From contig NZ_JAEUGD010000066.1 in the NCBI RefSeq assembly GCF_016775155.1, forward strand, positions 718,833-782,832: a stretch of DNA of 64,000 nucleotides. The letters run 5' to 3'. A program made the position numbers and the translations under genes. Source of the stretch: Fulvivirga marina. Its GTDB lineage: Bacteria > Bacteroidota > Bacteroidia > Cytophagales > Cyclobacteriaceae. The notes below the pieces were generated by a model. The model searched no databases and was not told where the DNA came from. It saw only the letters and a program-made list of their open reading frames with translations. This document shows, piece after piece, positions 29,401 through 37,542 of this stretch; position 1 is the stretch's first letter, and every line of letters starts with the position of its first letter.

Positions 29401-30930
29401 AATTCTCAATTTGGTAATGGCCTCTCGTACAGAATCGGCAACTAATGTCTTACGATATGAAAACTCAGACCTTCCTGTTTGTAAAGTATAGGCGGCATCG
29501 GCCAGGTTGGTTTCAGGATACTCCAATAAAAAGTCCCTGAAGTTGGCCATGTTATTATCAAGTGCTTTCTCTGATTTTGCAGAAAACTGAAGTAATTGCA
29601 GGTTTCTTGCCGGGGCTGGTGTTTCCTCTTTTCGAGGTGCCTGCTCCAATATCATATGAACATTTGTACCTCCAATACCAAAAGAACTCACACCTGCTCG
29701 AAGTGGGTACTTACCTCCATCCCATTTCCTAAGTGCAGTATTAACGTAGAATGGTGATCTGTGGAAATTGATTTTAGAATTGGGTACTTCAAAATTAAGT
29801 GAAGGTGGTATCTGCTCATGCTTTAAGGCCATTATAGTCTTTATAATTCCTGCCACACCTGATGCTGCAACGAGGTGCCCGATATTGGTTTTAACAGACC
29901 CTAATGCGCAATAGGGCTGATCACTCTCACCATAAACTCGGTTAAGTGCATCCACTTCAATCACATCACCTAAAGCTGTACCTGTACCATGGGTTTCAAT
30001 GTAAGTAACGCTTTCCTTAGGCACCTTAGCCATTTTCAAAGCCTTCATTATGGCTTCCTGCTGTCCATCAGCACTTGGCGCGGTATAAGATACTTTCTGC
30101 GCTCCATCATTATTGATTCCACTCCCCTTGATCACGGCATGAATAGTATCCCCATCTTTCAGGGCATCATCCAATCTTTTTAAGAGCAATACGCCAATAC
30201 CCTCTCCCGCTACTGTACCGCTGGACTGATGATCAAAAGCACGGCAATGACCATCTTTGGAGTAAATCATACCCTCTTCGTATCGATAACCACGATCCGG
30301 GTAATTGGTAATAAATACACCTCCGGCAAGACTCATTTTACACTCTCTCAATAGTAAGCTCATACATGCACGCTGTATGGCCACCAGCGACGTAGAGCAA
30401 GTAGTATTCAAATAGAGTGAAGGCCCTTTAAGGTTAAGCTTATAAGAAACCCGGGTGCTTAGATAGGATATATTGCGCAACTGAGATGCTGTAACCTCTT
30501 CTACCTCTCCTTCTGTATTAGATAGAATAGCTGCGTTTTCCCAATTGTTGTTAGGTCCGCCTCCGGCAAACAAGCCTATTTTCTCATCATATGTGTGCAA
30601 GTCGTAGGCAGCATCCTCCACCGCTTTCCAGCAATGCTGATAAAAGAGTCTGAGCTGGGGATCCATTAGCTTAGCCTCCGCAGCCCGGTATCCAAAAAAC
30701 TCTGAATCAAAATACTCTGCTCCTGAAAGGTCTCCTCGTGCCCCGATATACCTGGGGTTATCAATCACTTCTTTTGGCACACCTGCCGCCAGGAGTTCTT
30801 CTTTCGAAAACTGTTTTATAGACTCCTTTCCATCTTTTAAGTTCTGCCAAAATTCTAATACATCTTTCGCTCCAGGAAATTGACATGACATACCCACAAT
30901 CGCAATTTCCATTCCGTTATACTTTTGCAT
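23440..30930 (-). CDS. Hybrid PKS-NRPS (KS-AT-KR-ACP-C-A-PCP)
   Basis: This 2496-residue protein adds one ketide unit and one amino acid. Order: KS (1-430; Cys in TTCSTS near 178, His in ETHGTGT and NIGHLVA); AT (about 525-850; GHSIGEYAA near 611; HAFH motif, which in this family indicates malonyl-CoA); KR (GGTGGIG near 1115; Ser and Y-V-S-V-N near 1270, so likely active); ACP (LGGDSLKAL near 1393); C (HHIATDGIS near 1580); A (HTSGTTGMPKA near 2045); PCP (MGGHSLMAI near 2435). There is no DH or ER, so the ketide should leave as a beta-hydroxy unit. The A pocket reads D-S-W-D-I-G-L-I-G, as in the NRPS at 16625-19996. The C-terminal tail EDEYESFEI matches the docking-tail pattern. The KS starts almost at residue 1 with no TubC domain. 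Confidence 0.95.
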   Translation of the reverse strand: MQKYNGMEIAIVGMSCQFPGAKDVLEFWQNLKDGKESIKQFSKEELLAAGVPKEVIDNPRYIGARGDLSGAEYFDSEFFGYRAAEAKLMDPQLRLFYQHCWKAVEDAAYDLHTYDEKIGLFAGGGPNNNWENAAILSNTEGEVEEVTASQLRNISYLSTRVSYKLNLKGPSLYLNTTCSTSLVAIQRACMSLLLRECKMSLAGGVFITNYPDRGYRYEEGMIYSKDGHCRAFDHQSSGTVAGEGIGVLLLKRLDDALKDGDTIHAVIKGSGINNDGAQKVSYTAPSADGQQEAIMKALKMAKVPKESVTYIETHGTGTALGDVIEVDALNRVYGESDQPYCALGSVKTNIGHLVAASGVAGIIKTIMALKHEQIPPSLNFEVPNSKINFHRSPFYVNTALRKWDGGKYPLRAGVSSFGIGGTNVHMILEQAPRKEETPAPARNLQLLQFSAKSEKALDNNMANFRDFLLEYPETNLADAAYTLQTGRSEFSYRKTLVADSVREAITKLRIPADLKVTKASKSAKKLAFMFSGQGGQYQGMGIKLMQEKVFRQYATQSFEIAKRLTGKDFYKILESSPEEVDQTMNSQPLIFIIQYAVAKQLMHWGYQPDVLLGHSIGEYAAACISGIIDLEDALKLVIARGELMQQQEKGQMLSVAMGRDELISWLSGRENISIAASNSSAHAVASGSIEAIEDLRLSLEEKGIHSRVLHTSHAFHSYMMEPVLEPFRKTLDETSFHRQEIPVISSVTGLLVDGEMQDKSYWSNQIVEEVQFSKALESLLTESSLACIEIGPGDSLSTFVRSHDHRMDDHDVFNTISKPDQVIDDNRYLLQTIGKLWSVGLRPDWNKFYEHENRSRINLPTYEFDKVEYPLYVDSYKMISDLIAKGGGASPNPVEWTHKLIWEIDAMSATRKTDEKPVWIFSYNEGLQQTSHVEGNYNVRLGATYQQIADRQFEINPADPSHFTRLFEETNMGDVRIVYALDNRAENDANSHVETCYYGLINLAKALGDRKSQTEVDLLTVTFGGYKVLPEDSVNPFYALAAGVTKIITKEYATIQGMQLDLPEEEEWLSIASKEPVTSGEVVAYRKGMRFKQGVKPFALKAENKMPVFKDNGVYLISGGTGGIGLALAQQMAEETNGAQFILIGRKELPEPKHWAQSDNDTIKRIREIETAGGQVHYIAMDIADKTSYSSLKEKISQIGQVNGVIHAAGSIDKGGIIQNRDRAADSTLINTKVFGALNLLEEFAHDQLDFFLNCSSAAAFKAPVGEVGYVSVNLFLDALAYQYPTVKSIGWNAWSESGMAVKAGNGMVGVNSVSNKEGFLLFRNMLTSLECHVIISRSILTAFQKADDANERGEEQANHTNENPINQAATVEERLIVLWERFFGKETIKPFDDFFELGGDSLKALTMINWIKKEFSVDVLITDFFKRSSVRQLGEFIEDTLGSAKENVISKAKLASKYPVSAAQNRLYFLWNYDKDSLGYNLPQFVKVEGELDKEKLSKAFSQLVERHEILRTSFVHEGDQVYQKVQNVNFEVEHAEIHENELEVYFEQFCKPFDLSKAPLLRVKLLKIEDALHYLLVDIHHIATDGISQGILLNEFAALYAGEALEKPKIQYKDFAVWQKEQTGERSWKTQKSFWVEQFEGELPVLDLPGDYKRPVEREKPGGKVSFEIESELQSQIASFNEEQHVTSFMFLFSAYSLLLGKLARTTDVVIGTPTAGRPHHDVEGLVGMFVNTLPIRSRFDDKMTFIEFVQSVKNISLQAFDNQQYPFDELLNDLKVRRESNRHPLFDVMFSLQNFGGAAIQIPGITLRRQERKLGHNKFDLSLTGYEGKDRLLFNFEYSGDLFDGSTIERFAKCFRQILEQVAGNPDILISDIKLVDEKEYELVVNEFNQTRKLYPDNTTILDLFEKQVEETPDANAVYHEDAVLTYRQLNGKANTLANNLQSYAISEGSIVPVVMSRGIDFLVSVIAIWKLKAAPAPLSIYWPEARIKNAIAKLNAPVTLVNNLGVDESGLSIEEGFHLVESGLLEETESNLPEKPGTELPMYIFHTSGTTGMPKAVVVPHKGVYNRFMWMNDYFGKASAQSVLRTTKHIFDSAIWQLMWPLVNGGQTVIPSEERMLDLRYFNELIEEYGITMTDFVPSLFNEMVRQMKAGTNKFNPFKLKDIVIGGEAITPETTNFFIRKYPQIRLTNLYGPTEASIGCVYYPVEEEKEIIPIGKPISNTKIYILDQNKQVVPVGVPGELCIAGVCLATGYFGDNVLTDDKFVADILDSQPGKMYKTGDLAKWLPDGNIAFLGRIDDQVKIRGYRIELGEIQSILNKANGVNESVVLVHDNDLGNKILVAYLVVSDTYDEADAREYLKAQLPNYMVPSRLITMDKLPVHESGKIDKAKLPKPDFKQERKAPKNEVEQQLVNIWSGLLGIDTEELSVDANFFEMGGHSLMAIRVVSAVRELLGVNLTIKSIFVYPTIEELADYLGVFAPAEEGEDEYESFEI

Positions 30931-30950
30931 ACTATAGTTTAGTGCTTAGG

Positions 30951-33900
30951 TTAATTCAATAGATTCATAATGTCTGACAGTCCTTCCACTTCTTCATCAG
31001 TGGCTTGGTCAACGTCATTTTTAGTGCTTACCCCCTCTATCAGGTTAGCCATTCCTTCCAAAGTTGGATATCTAAAGAGATCCACAATATCCAATTTCAC
31101 CGAAAACTCCCTGTTCATTCTGTCATTGAGCTGAAGTAATTTGAGAGAATCTCCTCCAACCTCAAAAAAGCTTTGATCATTGGGTATAGACACTCTTGAT
31201 ACCTGAAGCATATCTGCCCACAGGGAGGCTAGTCTACTCTCTATTTCTGTAGACGGAGCCCACTTTTTCTCAGAAGTAAGGGCAGGTTTAGGTAGTGCCT
31301 TTCTGTCCAGTTTTCCATTAGGTGTCAGTGGCAGTTTGTCCATAAAAATGAAGAACCTGGGTAACATAAACGAAGCTACCTTGTGAGACATAAAGCTCTT
31401 TATTTCCTTCTCTGCAAAAGGCTGCCTGCTGTAAGTTGTATAATAGGCGACCAAACAACTGCCCCCTCCCAGCTCATCCACCTGAACCACCGCCTGGCTG
31501 ATATACTCATGCCTTAGCATTTGGCTTTCTATCTCCTCAAGCTCTACCCTATAGCCATTTACCTTTACCTGTCTATCATTCCGCCCTAAAAATTCGATAG
31601 TTCCATCAGGCCTTCTTCTTCCCTGATCTCCAGACCTGTAATATCTACCACCTTCGCCATTAATATCTTCTACAAATGCCTTTTCCGTTGCCTCCTTGTT
31701 ATTCCAATAACCTAGGGCCAGGTATTCGCTTTTATAAACAATCTCACCGGTCTCAAATACAGCCGCTTCTTTGCCTTGAGAGTTAAGAATAAGTACTTCC
31801 GTCTGCTCTACCGGGTACCCTACAGGGACTCCCCTTCTGCCAGACGCTTTGGCCATGTCTTTTGAAATGAAGTTTTGAATCGTAATGGTTGATTCGGTAG
31901 GTCCCAGTCCATTGATAAAAATACAATCATTTTTAAAGTTGTTGATGAAAACCTGAAGGTCTTTTGGTAAAACAGCTTCACCTCCCATAACAACCAGTCT
32001 GACCGATTGAGGTACAGATTTCCCATTCTCTATGCTATCAAAAACAGACCTAAAAACTGATGGGGTAGAATGATATATGGTAATATCTTCTCTATACACC
32101 AGATCACGAAATGCTGAAATGCCATTTGTTTTCAAATTGTATGGGTACAGTGTGGCTCCATTGAGAAGTGCCCCATAAATATCCATTACAGAGGCATCGA
32201 AGCAGTAAGTGGACAGTAAAGTCAATCTATCCTGCTCACTAATATGGAGAGCATTGGTATATACTCTGGCAAAATGCAACACATTGCGATGTATTTGCAC
32301 AACTGCTTTAGGTCTACCCGTAGTGCCTGAAGTGTAAAGCAAGTATGCCTTTGATCTTTTATCCTTATCAAGCCTCAGGTTATTACTCTGCTGCTCATCA
32401 TCAATAATCTCATCAATATTGATAATCCTAACCTGCTTATTCGAAGCTTTAATTTGCTCTCCTATAGATAACGTTTCATTATCTACCAATAACACCTCAG
32501 CCGCACTGTCCTCCAACATATAGCCTATTCTTTCTTGAGGATAAGCCGGGTCCACAGGAATATAGAAAGCATTTGTTTTTACTACTCCAATCATAGAAAC
32601 TATCATATTAGCTCCCATATTAAAAAGCAGTGCAATGCCTTCATTTTTATTAGTCAGTTGATTAATGCTATGAGCAATCTGATTAGCACGGTTATTTAGT
32701 TGCTCATAGGTCAGTGCTACACCTCCCACTTTAATGGCCGTATGATTACCAAACTTCTCTACCTGCCCTTCGAATCTACGGTCAATGGTTGACTCAACGC
32801 TTTCCTGAGTAAATGACTCAAAATCCTGAGCTATAACTGGTTTCGTTTCATTAATTCTAAGCGCCTTGGACGACATCAGTTGGTAATCACCAATAGGTGT
32901 ATCCGGTTTATTAGCAATTTGTACTATCAGTTCTTTTAACTCTGCAGCCAGATAGGCTATCGTTTGAGCTGCAAAAATGCTGGTTTTGTAAACCATGGAA
33001 ATATTCATTTTCCCCTCGCCTTCAGAAACATAAAAGGTGAGGTCAAACCTGCTGTGTATTCTTGGGGGTACTGCTGCAGATTGATTTGCATCAACCTCAG
33101 TATCTAATTCCCGAAGAGGTTCAAATTGTAGATCTCCTATTTCCGTTACTGCTGCCCTGTCAAAATTCAGGTAGTTCACAAACACATCAAACAACGGATT
33201 CCTGTTGATGTCTCTATCTATATCAAGGAGTTCCAAAAGATCTTCAAACTGAAAATTCTGATTTTCCTGTGCTTCGAGCATATTTGTCTTCACATCATCG
33301 AGAAAATCACTGAAACTTTGTTTCAGTTGAGGGAAGTTTCGCAAAGCGAGTGTATTGAGAAACAGCCCAACCATATCCTGAACATCAGCATGATTTCTAT
33401 TAATAGAGGGCACCCCTATAACTATGTCATCCTGATTGCACAACCTTGACAAGAATACATTAAGTACGGTCAACACCATAACAAAGTTGGTAGTACCATG
33501 CCCTTTAGTCACTTCTGTGATCTGCTCTACGATGTCCTCCTCCAGGCTAATTGTAACAAAATCACCACTATCATTAAGCCCCTGTCTTGCAAAATCGATA
33601 GGTAATGCCAATTTTTCAGGAGGTTCTGCAAATTGTCTTTTCCAGTATTGCTGCTGAACCTTGACGATATCACTATATTCTTCGGTTTGCTGCCATTCCG
33701 CATAATCTTTATAGTCAGTTCTCAGTGGTGGAAGCTCTTCATCGTACAAGGTCTTCAGATCATTGATCAGAATTCCCTGAGATGCCCCATCGGTTATCAG
33801 GTGATGGATATCTACAATAAGGAAATATTCTTCATTAGTCTTCCTAATCAGATCAACCCTGAGCAACGGTGCCTTTGTAAGGTCAAATGAATGAAGACGA

Positions 33901-36900
33901 GCATGCAGATCTCCCCCTATGATATGTTTATCTGATGAATAGTTAATCTCAAAATCCACTGAGTCATGAATCTTTTGCTTAGGCACTCCATCAATCATAT
34001 GAAAGGAAGTTCTTAAACTCGCATGCCTGTCTATCAGTTTCTTAAACGCAGATTCAAACTTCTCAAAATCCAGCTCCCCCTTTACAACCAGGAATTGAGG
34101 CATATTATAGGCCAGCGTTCCAGAGTTCATTTGATTTAAGAAATATAGTCTTTTCTGCGCCGAACTCAAGGCATAATACTCTTTGGGAGATGCTTTTGGT
34201 ATCTCCTGAAACACGCTCTTTTCAGCATCTCTTATAAATCCGGCAAGTTGTATAATATTCTGTCTTCTGAATATTTCTCTTAACGATACCTCCACTCCAA
34301 ATTTTTGGTGAATGCTGTTAGACAGGACAATAGCTTTTAATGAATGTCCACCTAGTTCAAAGAAACTTTTATCTGTACTAATTACAGCCTCATCAATCTT
34401 CAGAATCTCTCCCCATATAGCGGCAAGCCCTTGTTCTATACTATCTGCGGGTGCCACATAATTTTCACCCTTACTAAATGATGGCGCAGGTAATGCACTT
34501 TTATCCACTTTTCCATTCGGCGTTAGTGGAATACGCTCAATCCTGACAAAATGTACAGGAACCATATAGTCAGGCATCTTATCAACTAAATACTGAATAA
34601 ACTGCCTGCTGTCGATATCCTCGCCGGCAACATAATAGGCGACAAGCGTATCTTCTTGCAAAACAGTAACTATGGCATCATCTACCAAAGTCATATTCTG
34701 TATTTGGGCAGCGATCTCCTCCGGTTCTATTCTGAACCCCCTTATCTTAATCTGGTTGTCTTTTCTTCCCTTATATTCCAGTATCCCATCAGCATTATAC
34801 TTAACAACATCTCCGGTCTTATATATGCGTTCATTAAAGAAGGCCGCATGACTAAAACTATCCTCATTAATATTTTGCTCCTCAATATATCCTTTTGCCA
34901 GATGTGGTCCGGCAATGTACAATTCGCCTTCAAGCCCATTGGGAACCAAATTTTGGTATTTATCCAAAACATAGCATTTCGTATTGGTAATCGGGCGACC
35001 AATAGGAACAATTTTATCATTCAGCACTATATCCCGATCCACGGGAAAAGTTGTTGCTATACCTGTAGTCTCCGTCTGACCATACATGTTGATCAACTGT
35101 AAGCTCTCTTGAAAGAACTCGTATAATTTGTTCACAAGTGATACAGGCAAAGGCTCACTGGCAGTCAAGATCAGCCTCAATTTATTGTTTAAAAAGCCAT
35201 CCACTATATCCTTAGATTGCGAATTAAGTACTGTAAGACAGTTTCTCAGATATGATGGTACAAGGTCTATTACACTTACTGATTTTCTGCTTATGATTTC
35301 AAACAAAAGCACTGGATTTTCAATCTCCTCTTTTTGAGCCAGTACGAGAGTATGCCCATGGCATAGCGGCATAAAAAGTTGGCGAACCGATGAGGAAAAA
35401 GAAAAGGTTGCGGTGTGTAAGAAAACATCGTCAGACTGCAATGCAAGACTATGATACAGAGACTGAACATAGTGCCCAAGTCCCTCATGTAAACATACCA
35501 CACCTTTAGGCTGACCAGAAGTACCCGAGGTGTAAATTATATAAGCCTCATCCGGAGTACTAACTCCATCAGGGTTCATTGAATCAAAACCTTCTAAAGA
35601 AGCTTCATCGACATTAATAATATCAACAGCTCCCTGCGCAGCTTCTGGCAATGATTTGTTTCCAGTGTTAACCACCACATGGACCTGGCTGGATTGCAAC
35701 ATATACTGAATCCTCTCTGGAGGATAGTTTTCATCAATTGCCAAATAGGTCTTACCGGACTTGAGTACTCCAATAATCGCGGCTATCATGCTAAAATCTC
35801 TTCGTCCAAATACTGCAATCCTTTTTTCTGTCTTGGAAGATGCTAATAGCTTTTGAGCTATTCTGTTTGCTTCCTGATTCAGTTGCTGAAAGGTCCATGT
35901 CAAATCACCATTGATCAGCGCTATTTTATCCGGGTGTTCCTGAACCTTTTGCTCAAACAACTCATTAACCGGCTTTTGAACGAAACTGCTCTTCTCTGCC
36001 TCACTGACCTGGATCATCTGTTCCTTTTGAACAGTGGTTAACAGCTCTACATCCTGAAGTCTAAGGTCTGGCGAGCTCACCAGTGTATCAGAAATAATTT
36101 CTATATATTCTATAAAGGCACCGATAGTCTCCTTTCTAAACAGATCGGTGCAGTAATGAATGGTAAAGTCGAAGTGGTCTTTAGTTTCAAAACACTCCAA
36201 ATCAATATCAAACTTTGAAATAGTGCTTTCAGAGGACTCATATTTCCAGTTCTCCTCCCTATTATCCATGTACTCGTTGAAGTAATTCTGGAATACGAAA
36301 GCTGCATCATACACAGGGTTTCTTCCCGGTTCTCTTTTAGAAGAGACTTTTTCAACAAGCTCATCAAACTTGTATTCCTGGTGAGCCAGGCCTTCGGATA
36401 CTTTTTCTTTTACTTCATCAATATACTCTAAGAACGATTTGTGCCCTTCAGGAAAACCTTGAAAAACCAGTGTGTTAACAAAATTGCCAATCACTCCCTG
36501 TATTTCATCATGATTTCTGCTGGCTACCTGACTTCCCACCAAAACCTGTTCCTGATTACATGCCTTAGACAGCATAATCTGGTAAATAGACAGGATCAAT
36601 GTAAACGTCGTGATATTATGTTTTTCACATAACAGTCTCAGCGCCTTTGTTTTATCAGCAGAGAATTGAAAGTTCATAAAACCTCCTCTAAAACTTTGGG
36701 CGTCTGGCCTTGGATAATCAAAAGGCAGGTTCAATACAGGTAACTCTCCTCCGAGCTCACTTAGCCAGTAACGCTCCTGGCTTTTATAGGCTTCGCTGGC
36801 ATGTCTTTTTAACTGCCACTCTGAAAAGTCCTTATACTGTACCTCCAGAGGTTTTAATTCATGTCCCTCATAGATTTCTTTCAGCTCCTTTTCCATGATC

Positions 36901-37511
36901 ATAACAGAAGTACCATCCGCTATGATATGATGAATATCCATGACCAACCAGGCACTATCATTATCCTTTATAAGAGTGGCCTTAAGTATTGGTGCCTGAG
37001 CCAGATCAAATGGTTTAATCAGCTTTGGAATAAGCTCAGCTATGTTCTTGTCTCCAGCAGCATCAACAACTTCAATATTAAACTTTACCGTATTATGTAC
37101 TACCTGCACAGGCTCTCCCTTATCCAATTTAAAGGATGTCCGAAGACTTTCATGCCTTTTTATTAAACTGTTAAAAGCATCCGTTAGTCGGTTTACATCA
37201 ACATCCTTATCCAGCTTCATCACCTTCGGGATATTATAAACCAATGATGAAGTATCATAGGAATATAAAAAGTAAAGTCGTCTTTGAGCAGATGAAAGCA
37301 GGTAAAAATCCCTTTCATCTGCAATAGGGATATTAGTATATTTCAGTTGGTTGGCTTTTTCAATATACTCAACCAATTCTTCCTTCCTGCCCTTGATCTC
37401 TTCAAGCAACTCTTTGGTCATCACCCCGGTGGGGGCATTAACCTTGAGCTTGCCATCAACCACAGTTAATTCAATCCGCTTATTCCTTAGTTTCGTTAAA
37501 AGATTCTTCAC
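30951..37511 (-). CDS. Two-module NRPS (C-A-PCP-C-A-PCP) with TubC-like docking domain
   Basis: A 2186-residue protein. Order: TubC-like docking domain (1-52, with LTVVDGKLKVNAPTGV, a very clear match to the family pattern); C1 (HHIIADGTS near 192); A1 (A3 YTSGTSGQPKG near 657); PCP1 (LGGHSLKAI near 1052); C2 (HHLITDGAS near 1234); A2 (YTSGTTGRPKA near 1722); PCP2 (VGGDSLKLL near 2115). A1 is odd: the usual FDxS of motif A4 reads FSSSVRQLF, so the Asp that normally binds the alpha-amino group is Ser. By eye its pocket is S-S-R-D-L-A-M-G-I, which points to a substrate that is not a standard alpha-amino acid. A2 reads D-A-M-S-V-G-G-I-T and is unassigned. The next protein starts with a KS, so module 2 hands its chain to a PKS. 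Confidence 0.95.
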   Translation of the reverse strand: MKNLLTKLRNKRIELTVVDGKLKVNAPTGVMTKELLEEIKGRKEELVEYIEKANQLKYTNIPIADERDFYLLSSAQRRLYFLYSYDTSSLVYNIPKVMKLDKDVDVNRLTDAFNSLIKRHESLRTSFKLDKGEPVQVVHNTVKFNIEVVDAAGDKNIAELIPKLIKPFDLAQAPILKATLIKDNDSAWLVMDIHHIIADGTSVMIMEKELKEIYEGHELKPLEVQYKDFSEWQLKRHASEAYKSQERYWLSELGGELPVLNLPFDYPRPDAQSFRGGFMNFQFSADKTKALRLLCEKHNITTFTLILSIYQIMLSKACNQEQVLVGSQVASRNHDEIQGVIGNFVNTLVFQGFPEGHKSFLEYIDEVKEKVSEGLAHQEYKFDELVEKVSSKREPGRNPVYDAAFVFQNYFNEYMDNREENWKYESSESTISKFDIDLECFETKDHFDFTIHYCTDLFRKETIGAFIEYIEIISDTLVSSPDLRLQDVELLTTVQKEQMIQVSEAEKSSFVQKPVNELFEQKVQEHPDKIALINGDLTWTFQQLNQEANRIAQKLLASSKTEKRIAVFGRRDFSMIAAIIGVLKSGKTYLAIDENYPPERIQYMLQSSQVHVVVNTGNKSLPEAAQGAVDIINVDEASLEGFDSMNPDGVSTPDEAYIIYTSGTSGQPKGVVCLHEGLGHYVQSLYHSLALQSDDVFLHTATFSFSSSVRQLFMPLCHGHTLVLAQKEEIENPVLLFEIISRKSVSVIDLVPSYLRNCLTVLNSQSKDIVDGFLNNKLRLILTASEPLPVSLVNKLYEFFQESLQLINMYGQTETTGIATTFPVDRDIVLNDKIVPIGRPITNTKCYVLDKYQNLVPNGLEGELYIAGPHLAKGYIEEQNINEDSFSHAAFFNERIYKTGDVVKYNADGILEYKGRKDNQIKIRGFRIEPEEIAAQIQNMTLVDDAIVTVLQEDTLVAYYVAGEDIDSRQFIQYLVDKMPDYMVPVHFVRIERIPLTPNGKVDKSALPAPSFSKGENYVAPADSIEQGLAAIWGEILKIDEAVISTDKSFFELGGHSLKAIVLSNSIHQKFGVEVSLREIFRRQNIIQLAGFIRDAEKSVFQEIPKASPKEYYALSSAQKRLYFLNQMNSGTLAYNMPQFLVVKGELDFEKFESAFKKLIDRHASLRTSFHMIDGVPKQKIHDSVDFEINYSSDKHIIGGDLHARLHSFDLTKAPLLRVDLIRKTNEEYFLIVDIHHLITDGASQGILINDLKTLYDEELPPLRTDYKDYAEWQQTEEYSDIVKVQQQYWKRQFAEPPEKLALPIDFARQGLNDSGDFVTISLEEDIVEQITEVTKGHGTTNFVMVLTVLNVFLSRLCNQDDIVIGVPSINRNHADVQDMVGLFLNTLALRNFPQLKQSFSDFLDDVKTNMLEAQENQNFQFEDLLELLDIDRDINRNPLFDVFVNYLNFDRAAVTEIGDLQFEPLRELDTEVDANQSAAVPPRIHSRFDLTFYVSEGEGKMNISMVYKTSIFAAQTIAYLAAELKELIVQIANKPDTPIGDYQLMSSKALRINETKPVIAQDFESFTQESVESTIDRRFEGQVEKFGNHTAIKVGGVALTYEQLNNRANQIAHSINQLTNKNEGIALLFNMGANMIVSMIGVVKTNAFYIPVDPAYPQERIGYMLEDSAAEVLLVDNETLSIGEQIKASNKQVRIINIDEIIDDEQQSNNLRLDKDKRSKAYLLYTSGTTGRPKAVVQIHRNVLHFARVYTNALHISEQDRLTLLSTYCFDASVMDIYGALLNGATLYPYNLKTNGISAFRDLVYREDITIYHSTPSVFRSVFDSIENGKSVPQSVRLVVMGGEAVLPKDLQVFINNFKNDCIFINGLGPTESTITIQNFISKDMAKASGRRGVPVGYPVEQTEVLILNSQGKEAAVFETGEIVYKSEYLALGYWNNKEATEKAFVEDINGEGGRYYRSGDQGRRRPDGTIEFLGRNDRQVKVNGYRVELEEIESQMLRHEYISQAVVQVDELGGGSCLVAYYTTYSRQPFAEKEIKSFMSHKVASFMLPRFFIFMDKLPLTPNGKLDRKALPKPALTSEKKWAPSTEIESRLASLWADMLQVSRVSIPNDQSFFEVGGDSLKLLQLNDRMNREFSVKLDIVDLFRYPTLEGMANLIEGVSTKNDVDQATDEEVEGLSDIMNLLN

Positions 37512-37542
37512 TCCCTGTTTATAAAATTTTTAAATACTAATA

